From positions 595,300 through 659,299 of the forward strand of contig NZ_CP114589.1 of NCBI RefSeq assembly GCF_027286325.1: a DNA stretch of 64,000 bases, given 5' to 3'. Source of the DNA: Salinivibrio kushneri (GTDB taxonomy: Bacteria; Pseudomonadota; Gammaproteobacteria; Enterobacterales; Vibrionaceae). The translations under genes and the position numbers were made by a program. The stretch's first letter is position 1. Each line of letters starts with the position of its first letter. Shown piece after piece: positions 15,229-24,375 of this stretch. A model generated the notes under the pieces. That model worked only from the letters and a program-made list of their open reading frames with translations, was not told the origin of the DNA and searched no databases.

Positions 15229-17934
15229 ATGGCCGGTATCGATCAACTCCTTAAGCCAAAATCCATTGCCGTGGTGGGCGCCTCTGATCGTCGTGGTCGT
15301 GCGGGCTATGTCGTTACGCGCAATTTGCAATCGGGCGGCTTCCAAGGCCCCATCATGCCAGTTACCCCTAAATATCAGGCTGTCGCTGGGATCTTGGCTT
15401 ACAAAACAGTGGCGGAGCTTCCCTTAGTACCTGATTTAGCTATCTTGTGCACGCGAGGCGAGAGCACCCCAGCGCTTGTCGAGCAGCTTGGCGAGCGCGG
15501 TGTGAAGTTGGTGATTGTGTTGGCCGCTGGAATGCGCAGTGAGGTGGATGCACAAGGAACAAGCCAATACGATGCCATGCAACAAATTGCCGCGAAATAT
15601 ACTATGCGCGTGCTCGGTCCAAACAGCCTTGGCATGATCTTACCCTGGCTCAACCTCAATGCTTCATTTGCGCCAGTTTCGGCCAATAGAGGCAATATTG
15701 CGTTTGTCTCTCAATCTGCAGCGGTATGCACTACTATCCTGGATTGGGCACGCAACAAGCGCATTGGTTTTTCTACTTTTATCTCGTTGGGCGAAGCGAG
15801 TGATATCGACTTTCCCGAATTACTCGACTTTCTTTGTCGCGACAGTAAAACCGATGCGATCTTGCTCTATGTTGACTCAATCCGCGACGCGCGGCGATTT
15901 ATATCAGCCGCGCGGGCCGCTGCGCGTAACCGGCGGATCCTGGTCCTTAAAAGCGGCCGCACACGAGGTGGTTCGGTAGCGCTTGAACAACTCAGTCATG
16001 CCAATATTGGCTTAGATGCCGCCTACGATGCGGCGATTCGTCGCTCTGGTATGCTTCGCGTTAACAATACTCATGAACTGTTTGCGGCCGTGGAAACCCT
16101 TTCACACTCGGTGCCGCTCCGCGGTGAACGTCTTGCAATTATTACTAATGGTGGGGGGCCTGCGGTGATGGCTGTCGACACGCTGATGGATGCTGGCGGC
16201 AAGTTAGCGACGCTCAGCGAGCAAACGCTCGAGGCCTTACATCAAGTACTCCCCAAAAGTTGGTCGCAAACCAACCCCATTGATATCGTTGGCGATGGCG
16301 ACACGCAACGGTATCAAGCAGTGATTGATATCGTGCTAAACAGTGACGATGCCGATGCCGTACTGATTATGCACTCCCCCTCAGTAACCGCACCGGGATT
16401 AAGTACTGCCAAGGCCATTATCAATTCACTCAAAGAAAACCCACGCGCGCGACGATTTAACATACTCACCAATTGGCAAGGTGAAGGTGATGATGCCACA
16501 GTTGCACGTCTCGCCTTTACTCACGCTGGGTTTCCGACCTATCGCACCCCCGAGAGCGCCGTCACTGCCTATATGCACCTTGTAGAATACCGACGCAACC
16601 AAAAGCAATTGATGGAAACCCCCACCTCTACCGGGAGTATGGACTACGACTTACCCGCTGCTCGCGCGTTTATCGACCAAGCAGAAGACATTGAGCACTT
16701 AACCCTAACCACCCACGAAGTGCGTCCGTTACTCGAAGCCTATAGCATGCAGGTGATATCAACCTGGTTGGCTACCGATTCGGTCGAAGCCGCACAAATT
16801 GCTGAACAAGTTGGCTATCCGGTAGCGGTAAAACTGCGCTCGCCTGACATCCGGCATAAATCGGATGTACAGGGGGTAATGCTCAATTTACGCACTGGCG
16901 CTGAAGTCGCCAATGCCGCACAAGCGATTGTTGATCGCGTCGCCGTGACGTTTCCAGACGCGCGTATTGAGGGTTTGTTAGTCCAATCCATGGCTTCTCG
17001 TGCTGGTGCGCAAGAATTGCGGGTGACGATCAGCAATGATCCCGTGTTTGGCACCATTATTCTGCTGGGTGAAGGGGGATCGGATTGGGATGTCACTAAA
17101 GATGCCGCGGTCGCGATCCCGCCATTGAACATGGCATTGGCACGCTATCTCGTCATTGGTGCGATAAAAAGCGGCAAAATCAAACAACGTGGCTTTCCCA
17201 TATCGATCGACATTCCCAGTTTATGCCGTTTTTTAGTGACCCTGTCACAGATGATCATCGACTGCCCGGAGATTGATGAGCTCGATATTCATCCTTTATT
17301 GGTGTCTGGCGATGAGCTCACGATTCTTGATGCTTCTTTGCGGCTACGTGATTACGCGGGTAGTCAGCAAAAACGGTTAGCGATTCGCCCTTACCCAAAA
17401 GAGCTGGAGCAATCGATTAAACTGAAAAACGGCCAAACGATTTTGTTGCGCCCTATTTTGCCCGAGGACGAACCGACCCATAAAGCCTTTGTGGAAAAAG
17501 TGTCCGAAGAGGATTTGTACCGTCGCTTTTTTTCTGACGTTGGCGAACTGAATCATGAAGCGCTGGCAAACCTGACGCAAATTGATTATGACCGTGAAAT
17601 GGCGCTCGTTGCCACTTATCACCTTCCTTCAGGCCGAGAAGAAATTTGGGGAGTGGCACGTTTGCTGGCTGACCCACAAAACACCGAAGCAGAGTTCGCC
17701 GTGCTGGTGCGCTCCGATCTAAAAGGCGTTGGCTTAGGCAGTGTGCTGATGCAAGCGATCATCGATTATGGTCGCCAAGCAGGATTATCGCGGATCACCG
17801 GGATGACTATGCCTAATAACCGCGGGATGATCGCATTGGCACAAAAGTGTGGGTTTAGTATTGATGTGCAAATGGAAGATGGTATTGTCGATATGCAACT
17901 GCCTTTGCGCCAGCATCCGCCAGGTAACGACTAG
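15229..17934 (+). CDS. patZ: Protein lysine acetyltransferase Pat (acyl-CoA synthetase-like + GNAT)
   Basis: This 901-residue protein matches PatZ/Pka (YfiQ), which acetylates protein lysines such as that of acetyl-CoA synthetase using acetyl-CoA. The order is an N-terminal CoA-binding Rossmann domain (SIAVVGASDRRGRAGY), succinyl-CoA-ligase-like domains (about 140-460), an ATP-grasp-like domain (about 490-700, with GYPVAVKLRSPDIRHKSD) and a C-terminal GNAT domain (about 730-890). The GNAT acetyl-CoA loop is GVGLGSVLMQAIIDYGRQAG. Length is close to the E. coli protein (886). GGAGG before the ATG supports the start. It is a single gene. Confidence 0.93.
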   Translation: MAGIDQLLKPKSIAVVGASDRRGRAGYVVTRNLQSGGFQGPIMPVTPKYQAVAGILAYKTVAELPLVPDLAILCTRGESTPALVEQLGERGVKLVIVLAAGMRSEVDAQGTSQYDAMQQIAAKYTMRVLGPNSLGMILPWLNLNASFAPVSANRGNIAFVSQSAAVCTTILDWARNKRIGFSTFISLGEASDIDFPELLDFLCRDSKTDAILLYVDSIRDARRFISAARAAARNRRILVLKSGRTRGGSVALEQLSHANIGLDAAYDAAIRRSGMLRVNNTHELFAAVETLSHSVPLRGERLAIITNGGGPAVMAVDTLMDAGGKLATLSEQTLEALHQVLPKSWSQTNPIDIVGDGDTQRYQAVIDIVLNSDDADAVLIMHSPSVTAPGLSTAKAIINSLKENPRARRFNILTNWQGEGDDATVARLAFTHAGFPTYRTPESAVTAYMHLVEYRRNQKQLMETPTSTGSMDYDLPAARAFIDQAEDIEHLTLTTHEVRPLLEAYSMQVISTWLATDSVEAAQIAEQVGYPVAVKLRSPDIRHKSDVQGVMLNLRTGAEVANAAQAIVDRVAVTFPDARIEGLLVQSMASRAGAQELRVTISNDPVFGTIILLGEGGSDWDVTKDAAVAIPPLNMALARYLVIGAIKSGKIKQRGFPISIDIPSLCRFLVTLSQMIIDCPEIDELDIHPLLVSGDELTILDASLRLRDYAGSQQKRLAIRPYPKELEQSIKLKNGQTILLRPILPEDEPTHKAFVEKVSEEDLYRRFFSDVGELNHEALANLTQIDYDREMALVATYHLPSGREEIWGVARLLADPQNTEAEFAVLVRSDLKGVGLGSVLMQAIIDYGRQAGLSRITGMTMPNNRGMIALAQKCGFSIDVQMEDGIVDMQLPLRQHPPGND
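17237..17249. other. Near-matS site (12/13)
   Basis: GTGACCCTGTCAC keeps both half-sites with C at the R position. It is isolated inside patZ, so it could be chance. Confidence 0.25.
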
Positions 17935-17998
17935 GCTCGTCTTGGGCGATACTCATCTGCCGTGCGATCGGGCTCACCGATCGCGGCTAAAGACGAGC
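17935..17998. repeat. Nested inverted repeat after patZ
   Basis: An outer pair (GCTCGTCTT 17935-17943, AAGACGAGC 17990-17998) encloses a second perfect pair (GCGATCGG 17964-17971, CCGATCGC 17977-17984). It lies between the convergent patZ and LysR genes with no T run. It may act as a terminator-like or RNA-stabilising structure. Confidence 0.5.
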
Positions 17999-18009
17999 GA
18001 GCGTCGCTC

Positions 18010-18930
18010 CTATTTTATCGACTGGTCAGCAATAGGTATGTCCCCAGCTTGCAAGTAGGGCTCAAGCAGCTTGGGAAGCTGGCGTACTAACCATGATTTA
18101 GCATTCCCCATGCGGTTGCGCTTCCAGGCCAGCCCGAGTGTTAGCTCAAATGGCTCTCCCCCTTTTAAACGTTTTAAACGACCTGCATTCAAATCATCTT
18201 GTATCCAAAACCAAGGTAGCGTACCGATCCCTTGTCCGTTTAAGATCGCCGCGTATTTATCATGCATTGAACTGACGGTAAGCCGCGGTTGGTCCTCTAA
18301 CACATTAAAGGTTTTAGGTTGCATACCACGCGCCGTATCCGCCACCGCCACCCCGCGGTATTTGGCACGCACATCAGGTTCAACGGGACGCGCCTCTTTG
18401 TGAATGGGATGATCGGGCGCGGCCACCCAGTAGGCGCTCATGTCGCCCAAAGGCTGCACTTTGATGCCCTGCGGCACAGTGTCGGGAATGGGCGCCACCA
18501 AGACATCGGCGCGGTCTTGGGCCAGCGCTTCCCAGCATCCTGCCAAGATTTGCTCGGTCAACTTAAGGCGCGTATTGCTTTTGTTCGCCAAGCGCTCAAT
18601 CAGAGGAAAAAAGAAGTGGCTTTTAAACAAGCCATCATAGGCCAAGCAAATTTCCAACTCCCACCCGTGTGCCAAGGAGGCCGCATCGGCGACCATCTCA
18701 TCGGCGGCATTCAATAACATCCGCCCACGTTCAACCAATAAATGCCCCGCATCGGTAAATGTGGCGCGATGTCCGGAGCGATCAAAAATCACCAAACCCA
18801 GCTCGTCTTCGAGTTTTTGAACCTGGTAGCTTAATGATGACGGCGCACGATTCAGTGATTCAGCTGCCGCAGCAAAACTTCCTTTTCTTTCAATGGCATC
18901 CAGCACTTGTAGGGCTTCAAACGATAACAT
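18010..18930 (-). CDS. LysR-family transcriptional regulator
   Basis: This 306-residue LysR protein has the HTH GSFAAAAESLNRAPSSLSYQVQKLEDELGLVIF at about 16-48, followed by an effector domain. The 'alanine-rich SFAAAAE...APSSLSYQ' HTH resembles the YhaJ/ArgP-side LysR subgroup, but no target can be named. The ATG at 18930 (AGAGA upstream) is preferred over a 17-residue extension. It is divergent from the YbjD-like ATPase gene across about 200 bp, which may be its target. Confidence 0.82.
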   Translation of the reverse strand: MLSFEALQVLDAIERKGSFAAAAESLNRAPSSLSYQVQKLEDELGLVIFDRSGHRATFTDAGHLLVERGRMLLNAADEMVADAASLAHGWELEICLAYDGLFKSHFFFPLIERLANKSNTRLKLTEQILAGCWEALAQDRADVLVAPIPDTVPQGIKVQPLGDMSAYWVAAPDHPIHKEARPVEPDVRAKYRGVAVADTARGMQPKTFNVLEDQPRLTVSSMHDKYAAILNGQGIGTLPWFWIQDDLNAGRLKRLKGGEPFELTLGLAWKRNRMGNAKSWLVRQLPKLLEPYLQAGDIPIADQSIK

Positions 18931-19129
18931 GACTGTCTCTTGATGATCGCCCAATCGGGCTGCGTTATTAACTTTAAACACTATATCAGGGTTTCGCTCA
19001 CCACCCTATTGTAAATATACCCCTAGTACCTACTCGGTTAAGTGCAATAAATCAGGCATATAGCACAAAACCACAAAGGACTTGGTTTCCTTTTTCAAGA
19101 AGGTGTCATACTGTAAAACAGAGGTGACG

Positions 19130-20761
19130 ATGAGACTAGACCGAATTGAAATAGCAGGCTTCCGTGGTATCAATCGCCTGTCACTGCAAGTAGATGAACT
19201 GACCGTTTTAATCGGTGAAAATGCATGGGGTAAATCTTCTCTACTCGATGCGTTGGAAATTGCCCTCCACCCCAGTGGCGATAAACCTCAATTCAAACGC
19301 TCGGACTTTCATGTCGACCATGTTTTGGGGGTCTCACTAGAGCAACAATTTCAAATCATTCTTCGCTGGCAAGAAAGCTTTCCTGGAGAACATAAAGCGC
19401 GTCGCTATCGCCGTTTTAAACCTATATGGAATGGAGAAAATGCGGGCTGTCGAACGCTCGACTACTGTTTGAGTGCCACAATCCAAGAGAGTAAAGTCGC
19501 GGTACGAAGAGAGTTTTTGTCTTCCCAAGGCAATATCATCGAACACGCAGACAGTGACGCGCTCGCCAGCCATCTGATGCAAATCCATCCGGTGGTTCGT
19601 GTGCGTGATGCTAGGCGCATGCGTGTACCAGGGCAAGCAGTGACAAAAGATAACACCCGTCTGGAACAGCGGTTAGATAATACTTACCGTCGCCTATTGA
19701 TGATGCCGGGTCATGTGAATAAAGGCGAGATAAAAAGTGGCCTGCATGCCATGCGTCAATTGCTCGATCACTATTTTGCCGCCTACGAGCATGACCGCGC
19801 TCCTTATCCCATTCATGCCCCTGGCGCATTAGCGATCACTCATAACCAAATGCACCCGCTCGAAGCAGTGGCCGCAAATACCTCTAATCAAAGCCGGCTC
19901 GTACTCATGGGCTTGTTAAGTGCGTTTGTCCGAGCGCGCGGGCCTAAACAGCTCAAACCTAATGCGCGGCCAGTGATGCTGTTTGAAGATCCTGAAGGGC
20001 GACTCCACCCCACACTGCTGAACCAAGCCTGGCGCCTTATTCAGTTGATGCCAATGCAAAAATTACTCACCACCAACAGCGGTGACCTGCTCGCAGGCGT
20101 GCAACTGGATCATATTCGCCGCCTGGTACGACACCCCACCGAAACCCATAGCCACCAAGTACCATCTCACCTTCTTAGCCAGGACGAGCGCCGTCGTGTC
20201 ACCTTCCATGTTCGGTTTCACCGACCCAGTGCACTGTTTGCTCGCTGTTGGCTATTGGTGGAGGGTGAAACAGAAATTTGGTTGTTTAATGAGCTTGCTC
20301 GGCTACAAGGGTATGATTTGGCAGCCGAAGGCGTACACCTAATCGAATTTGCACAAAGCGGTTTGCGCCCCTTAATCAAGGCCGCAAAGGCCTTGGGCAT
20401 TGAATGGCATTTGGTGGCAGATGGTGATATGGCTGGTAAGAAATACGCTGCAACGGCGCGCGGGCAAATAGAGCATCAACCAGAGGGCGCACGTTTAACC
20501 GTGCTGCCTGACAGAGATATTGAGCACTATTTGTACAACAACGGTTATGAGCCTTTGTTTCGTGAGATGGCGGGCGTGACCAGTCAGCAGCCGCATATGA
20601 ACGACAAACGCATTATCGCCAAAGCGTTAAAACGCTATGCCAAGCCAGACGCCGCACTGGCCATTATCGCCTATACCGAGAACGAGTTAAAAGCGCCGAT
20701 CCCCAAATTGCTGCGCTGGATTATCCAACGCGCAATCGGTTTGGCCAGAGGTGTGGGTTAA
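19130..20761 (+). CDS. ybjD: YbjD-type OLD-like ATPase/endonuclease (DUF2813)
   Basis: This 543-residue protein is strongly similar to E. coli YbjD. An N-terminal ABC-type ATPase begins MRLDRIEIAGFRGINRLSL, with Walker A GENAWGKSS at about 29-37. The signature/Walker B region (LLMGLLSAFV...VMLFEDPEGRLHP) is in the middle. A C-terminal Toprim domain starts at LLVEGETEIW and continues to LVADGDMAGKKY, the acidic metal ligands of OLD nucleases. The family is related to phage OLD and RecF-like proteins; the cellular role of YbjD is unknown. GAGGTG before the ATG at 19130 supports this start over 19082. Confidence 0.88.
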   Translation: MRLDRIEIAGFRGINRLSLQVDELTVLIGENAWGKSSLLDALEIALHPSGDKPQFKRSDFHVDHVLGVSLEQQFQIILRWQESFPGEHKARRYRRFKPIWNGENAGCRTLDYCLSATIQESKVAVRREFLSSQGNIIEHADSDALASHLMQIHPVVRVRDARRMRVPGQAVTKDNTRLEQRLDNTYRRLLMMPGHVNKGEIKSGLHAMRQLLDHYFAAYEHDRAPYPIHAPGALAITHNQMHPLEAVAANTSNQSRLVLMGLLSAFVRARGPKQLKPNARPVMLFEDPEGRLHPTLLNQAWRLIQLMPMQKLLTTNSGDLLAGVQLDHIRRLVRHPTETHSHQVPSHLLSQDERRRVTFHVRFHRPSALFARCWLLVEGETEIWLFNELARLQGYDLAAEGVHLIEFAQSGLRPLIKAAKALGIEWHLVADGDMAGKKYAATARGQIEHQPEGARLTVLPDRDIEHYLYNNGYEPLFREMAGVTSQQPHMNDKRIIAKALKRYAKPDAALAIIAYTENELKAPIPKLLRWIIQRAIGLARGVG

Positions 20762-20787
20762 CACCGCTGACGCGGCCCATTCGTGAA

Positions 20788-21336
20788 CTATTGCGCCACC
20801 CGCTCAAAAAACAGCGTGACTTTGCCTACTTCAATCCCCCACTTGCGCATTGAGGTGACGTTAAAAAGGCGATCTTGGTCTTGCCGAAACATCCAGTCGT
20901 CAAAGTGAAGCTGATATTCGCTATCGCCGACAGGAACCACCAAATCATAGCGCCAATTAAGCGCATTACCCGCCACAACACCGGTTGCTGTCCCGACGAT
21001 ATCGCCCGCTGTCCCCGTGTAAGTCCCATCAGAGTGACGTTTAATCGTCCACACTCGGGTTTGTGTTTCACCATCGGCATACACAAAGGATTCATCCAGC
21101 GTCAGTGTGTCCCCTTCTACCACACCTTCGATATCGACAACGAAGCGTCGGGTTTGCTCACCGGTAAAATCTTGTACCATGCCCCAGGCTTTTGTTTGTC
21201 CCTCGAAGTATTCAAACAAGTTAAAGTCAGGCTTTTGACCCTGGTAGTCTTCAATGTCGGCAGAGCACGCTACCAATAGCACAGCACTCACCAGTACCGT
21301 TAGAATTTTGCCTATCGTCTGCGTCACTTGTCTCAT
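20788..21336 (-). CDS. DUF3833 lipoprotein
   Basis: This 182-residue protein has a lipoprotein signal ending LLVACSAD (lipidated Cys near 24) and a beta-rich domain matching DUF3833 (FEYFEGQTKAWGMVQDFTGEQTRRF). It is probably periplasmic and membrane-anchored. Its ATG overlaps the upstream stop (ATGA, 21333-21336). It is the last gene of the 11-gene light-cluster operon, whose members are often found together in Vibrio and Pseudomonas. The function is unknown. Confidence 0.8.
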   Translation of the reverse strand: MRQVTQTIGKILTVLVSAVLLVACSADIEDYQGQKPDFNLFEYFEGQTKAWGMVQDFTGEQTRRFVVDIEGVVEGDTLTLDESFVYADGETQTRVWTIKRHSDGTYTGTAGDIVGTATGVVAGNALNWRYDLVVPVGDSEYQLHFDDWMFRQDQDRLFNVTSMRKWGIEVGKVTLFFERVAQ

Positions 21337-21866
21337 GGCGTTTCTCCTAATAATGCTCGACGATGGTCTGGATAGTCAGTGTCTTCTGATAACCAGATTG
21401 CGAGAAATGCATCTGCCAACTCGATGTCCTTGACCGTCAAAGTCTCTTCCCAGTCTTTCCCTTTTGGCTGAGCGTAAAAAACGCCCTTTTGCTCGTGGCG
21501 AACAAACGCAAGACGATCGCCCTCTGTTATCTCTCCCCATGCGTTGTCCAGCGCTTGTTGCCAACGCGTTCGTTGTGCTTCCGAAAAGCCTAGGTGCTCC
21601 CATTGATCGTTTGTTGCTTTCATCAGTCGTTGGTCACTGATGTCGCGCGCGTAGGTAATCACTAAAGCATGAGGCGCTTGTGCTTGATAACGCCCGGTCG
21701 GTGAGCGCAGTGATGATTGATATATCGTCCACCAGCCCCAGGTTAACGTCGCTTCGCCAACTTGTGGCCAGCTTTGCCATGTCATTGAGGACGAGGTCGC
21801 CCCCATGGTGGCGTAAGGCGTTGCGAACGCGAGCAATAATACAAGGTGTTTCATCCACTTTTTCAT
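21333..21866 (-). CDS. Chalcone isomerase-like periplasmic protein
   Basis: This 177-residue protein has a signal peptide (MKKWMKHLVLLLAFATPYATMGA) and a domain with the chalcone-isomerase-like pattern. Markers are the N-terminal WPQVGEATLTWGWWTIYQSSL and the ALVITYARDISDQRLMKATNDQWEHLG segment typical of the proteobacterial family. It probably binds lipid-like ligands rather than isomerising flavonoids. AAGGAGAGAG precedes the 21866 ATG, which overlaps the upstream DUF2878 stop. It is part of the light-cluster operon. Confidence 0.78.
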   Translation of the reverse strand: MKKWMKHLVLLLAFATPYATMGATSSSMTWQSWPQVGEATLTWGWWTIYQSSLRSPTGRYQAQAPHALVITYARDISDQRLMKATNDQWEHLGFSEAQRTRWQQALDNAWGEITEGDRLAFVRHEQKGVFYAQPKGKDWEETLTVKDIELADAFLAIWLSEDTDYPDHRRALLGETP

Positions 21867-22381
21867 GGCTCTCTCCTTGTCGCGGCAGAACGGGCATTTA
21901 ACTGGTGTTGCAGCCATTGCATCAGATTAATCAGGATGATGCTGTAGACTAACCAAGTGCCAATCAGCACCGCGCCAGTAGCCCATATTGACTGTGGGAA
22001 GCTTAAAACCCCTAAACGCTCTCCTGCCCAGTAACTGCTTGCGCCACCAAAACTGCCCAGCGCCGCCATAAACCAAAGTGCGCGTGCGAGGATAAGCTCA
22101 CGCATTAACCACACAAAGCTGCAAAATCCTAGCCAGAGTAATAGTAGCCACAGCGGCATCACAACGTACTCGGCCTCAACAGCCAACCACTGTGTGTGGA
22201 GTAATAAGCTATCTCCAATCAAGCCAACAGGCGTAAGCACGGCAATAGCCCACATCACGCTGCGATCATAAAGGATCGCGCCCAGCAGCATCGCGACCAT
22301 TAACCACTGAAAGCTCGGCGGGCCAAGCGCCGCCGAAAACCAGTAAACATTGAACAATAAAGAGATAACGACAAAGCGCAC
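21863..22381 (-). CDS. DUF2878 integral membrane protein
   Basis: This 172-residue protein has about five or six hydrophobic helices, starting MRFVVISLLFNVYWFSAALG, and is consistent with DUF2878. Members of this family recur beside cfa, DUF1365 and FAD-oxidoreductase genes. The location should be the inner membrane. It follows cfa by 3 bp and overlaps the next gene by 4 bp, so translation is probably coupled. The biochemical role is unknown. Confidence 0.78.
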   Translation of the reverse strand: MRFVVISLLFNVYWFSAALGPPSFQWLMVAMLLGAILYDRSVMWAIAVLTPVGLIGDSLLLHTQWLAVEAEYVVMPLWLLLLWLGFCSFVWLMRELILARALWFMAALGSFGGASSYWAGERLGVLSFPQSIWATGAVLIGTWLVYSIILINLMQWLQHQLNARSAATRREP

Positions 22382-22384
22382 GGA

Positions 22385-23626
22385 TTATGCCTCTCGCCAA
22401 GCAGGGCGACTTAGGAGTAGCTGCACGGCACTAATGGTTCGCTCCTTAAAGCCGCCCTCGCAATAACAAAAGTAGTAGCGCCACAAACGCGCAAAACGGT
22501 CGTCATAGCCGTAATCGCGCAGTACCTCCGACTGCTGATTGAAGCGTGTGTGCCAATCAGCCAACGTTTGAGCGTAATCCAAGCCGATGTCTTTTAAGTC
22601 TCTGATCACAAAGTCAGTCTGAGTAGTAAGGTGAGACAACAATACGCTCACTGAGGGTAAAAACCCTCCGGGAAAAATGTGCTTTTGGATAAAGTCGACG
22701 TTACGGCTGTAATGTTCGTAGCGCTGATCAGCAATGGTGATCGCTTGGATGGCCATCAAACCGTTGGGTTTAAGCAAGGCCTGGCATTGACGCACAAAAG
22801 TGTTCAAGTACTCTTTGCCCACCGCTTCAATCATTTCAATCGATACCAGTTTGTCGTATTCACCGGTCAGATCGCGGTAGTCTTGTTGTAGCAGCGTGAT
22901 CTTATCTTCCAACCCTTCTCGCTCGACACAGGCTTTGGCCCAAGCATATTGCTCTTGTGAGATCGTGGTGGTGGTCACGCGGCAGCCGTAATGCTTAGCC
23001 GCGTAGACCGCCATTCCTCCCCAGCCAGTGCCAATCTCGAGCAAATGATCGTTTGAGGTCAGCGCAAGCTGTCGGCAGAGTCGGTCCATTTTTTCCACTT
23101 GGGCCTGCTCTAGGGTCATTTCTTTGTCAGTGTAAATCGCACTGGAATACAGCATTTGCTCATCAAGAAAATGACGGTACAAGTCGTTGCCGAGGTCATA
23201 ATGTGCTGCGATATTGCGGCGCGCGGTCTCTTTTTCATTGCGATTGCGCCAGTGAGCAAGCTTGTTCCCTAGCCCCACCAGCCAGCCAGTGTGCTTTTCA
23301 ATTCTGTCGATAGCAGGAAGGTTACGGGCAAATACGCGAATAACGTCGGTCAAGTTCGGTGATTCCCACCAACCATCGATGTAAGCCTCGGCCGCCGCAA
23401 TGCTACCGCCTGTTAAAATCCGGGTGTAAAAACGTGGGTCGTGTACCAGCACGGATGCATGTAATTGTGCCTGAGGATCACCACACTGTAAGGTTTGGCC
23501 CTGCTCATCAACCAGCGAGATACACGCCTCATCAACATGTGCTAGCAGGGTATAAACCAACTGTTTAGCGTAGTGCTCTTTACGTGTCAGTGTGCGTTGA
23601 CTCTGAGGTACGTCCGTTGCAGACAT
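22385..23626 (-). CDS. cfa: Cyclopropane-fatty-acyl-phospholipid synthase-type methyltransferase
   Basis: This 413-residue protein belongs to the CFA synthase family, which adds a methylene or methyl group from S-adenosylmethionine to unsaturated acyl chains in membranes. The SAM-binding loop LEIGTGWGGMAVYAAKHYG, the MIEAVGKEY block and AIQAITIADQRYEHY are all conserved. In this cluster it could make cyclopropane lipids or a methylated precursor of another modified fatty acid. AAGGAG precedes the ATG at 23626; an upstream in-frame start (23698) would overlap DUF1365. Confidence 0.9.
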   Translation of the reverse strand: MSATDVPQSQRTLTRKEHYAKQLVYTLLAHVDEACISLVDEQGQTLQCGDPQAQLHASVLVHDPRFYTRILTGGSIAAAEAYIDGWWESPNLTDVIRVFARNLPAIDRIEKHTGWLVGLGNKLAHWRNRNEKETARRNIAAHYDLGNDLYRHFLDEQMLYSSAIYTDKEMTLEQAQVEKMDRLCRQLALTSNDHLLEIGTGWGGMAVYAAKHYGCRVTTTTISQEQYAWAKACVEREGLEDKITLLQQDYRDLTGEYDKLVSIEMIEAVGKEYLNTFVRQCQALLKPNGLMAIQAITIADQRYEHYSRNVDFIQKHIFPGGFLPSVSVLLSHLTTQTDFVIRDLKDIGLDYAQTLADWHTRFNQQSEVLRDYGYDDRFARLWRYYFCYCEGGFKERTISAVQLLLSRPAWREA

Positions 23627-23628
23627 AA

Positions 23629-24375
23629 TTACTCCTTCTTCGCACTCGGGTGCGGATAAAACGGTGCGCCCTTTATCCAAAGTTTGAGCGCTTGCCAATA
23701 AATACCAATGACAACTTTTACTGTTTCCATCGGCGTCCGGATCAATAACTTATTCAGTGTTTTTGATGTAAATGGACGTCGCTGCAGTCCAAGTGTGGCG
23801 TCGAATTCTTTCTGTTGTCGGTGAGCCTCGAGGTGCAAGTGAACCCGCGCGCCTAAAGGGCGAAGACGCCAGTGATAACGTTGCTTAATGGGATTAAACG
23901 GTGAGACGTGAAACGCCTTGTCGTGCTCATACCGCTGACCCGCAGGCACGGCATAATAATGCCGCTCTCCCCACGGGGTATTACTCACTTCGGCTAATAA
24001 ATAACGCCAGTTATGGGCTTGGTCATAGAGGTAATAGAAGTTGGCCGGACTGAAATACACGCCCAAATAACGTAGCTGACACAATGCATATACTTTCCCC
24101 TCAATGCGCTCGCCCGTCAGTTCCTGGACCTTATCGATGCACGCCGCTTTGGTGTCGGCTTGTCCATTCAAATAATCGCGGTGGTCAAAGGCGGCTAATC
24201 CCCACTTACCCAAGCGAAATCCTTTGACCTGTGATGCCAGCAAACTAAGCTCATCAAGATCAATCACAGGCATAAACACCGAGTAATTAAACGTGTGTTT
24301 TATCGGGCTAAAACGCCGATGCCGCACTTGCCCGACATACAAACCGCTATTTAGTGCTGAAACCGACTCATTCAC
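23629..24375 (-). CDS. DUF1365 family protein
   Basis: This 248-residue protein has the DUF1365 opening LYVGQVRHRRFSPIKHTFNYSVFM and the core YFSPANFYYLYD, followed by EVSNTPWGERHYYAV. The family is regularly encoded between an FAD oxidoreductase and cfa and is thought to take part in fatty-acid modification under light or singlet-oxygen stress. The exact reaction is not known to me. It overlaps the FAD gene by 4 bp (ATGA) and ends 2 bp before cfa. Confidence 0.85.
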   Translation of the reverse strand: MNESVSALNSGLYVGQVRHRRFSPIKHTFNYSVFMPVIDLDELSLLASQVKGFRLGKWGLAAFDHRDYLNGQADTKAACIDKVQELTGERIEGKVYALCQLRYLGVYFSPANFYYLYDQAHNWRYLLAEVSNTPWGERHYYAVPAGQRYEHDKAFHVSPFNPIKQRYHWRLRPLGARVHLHLEAHRQQKEFDATLGLQRRPFTSKTLNKLLIRTPMETVKVVIGIYWQALKLWIKGAPFYPHPSAKKE

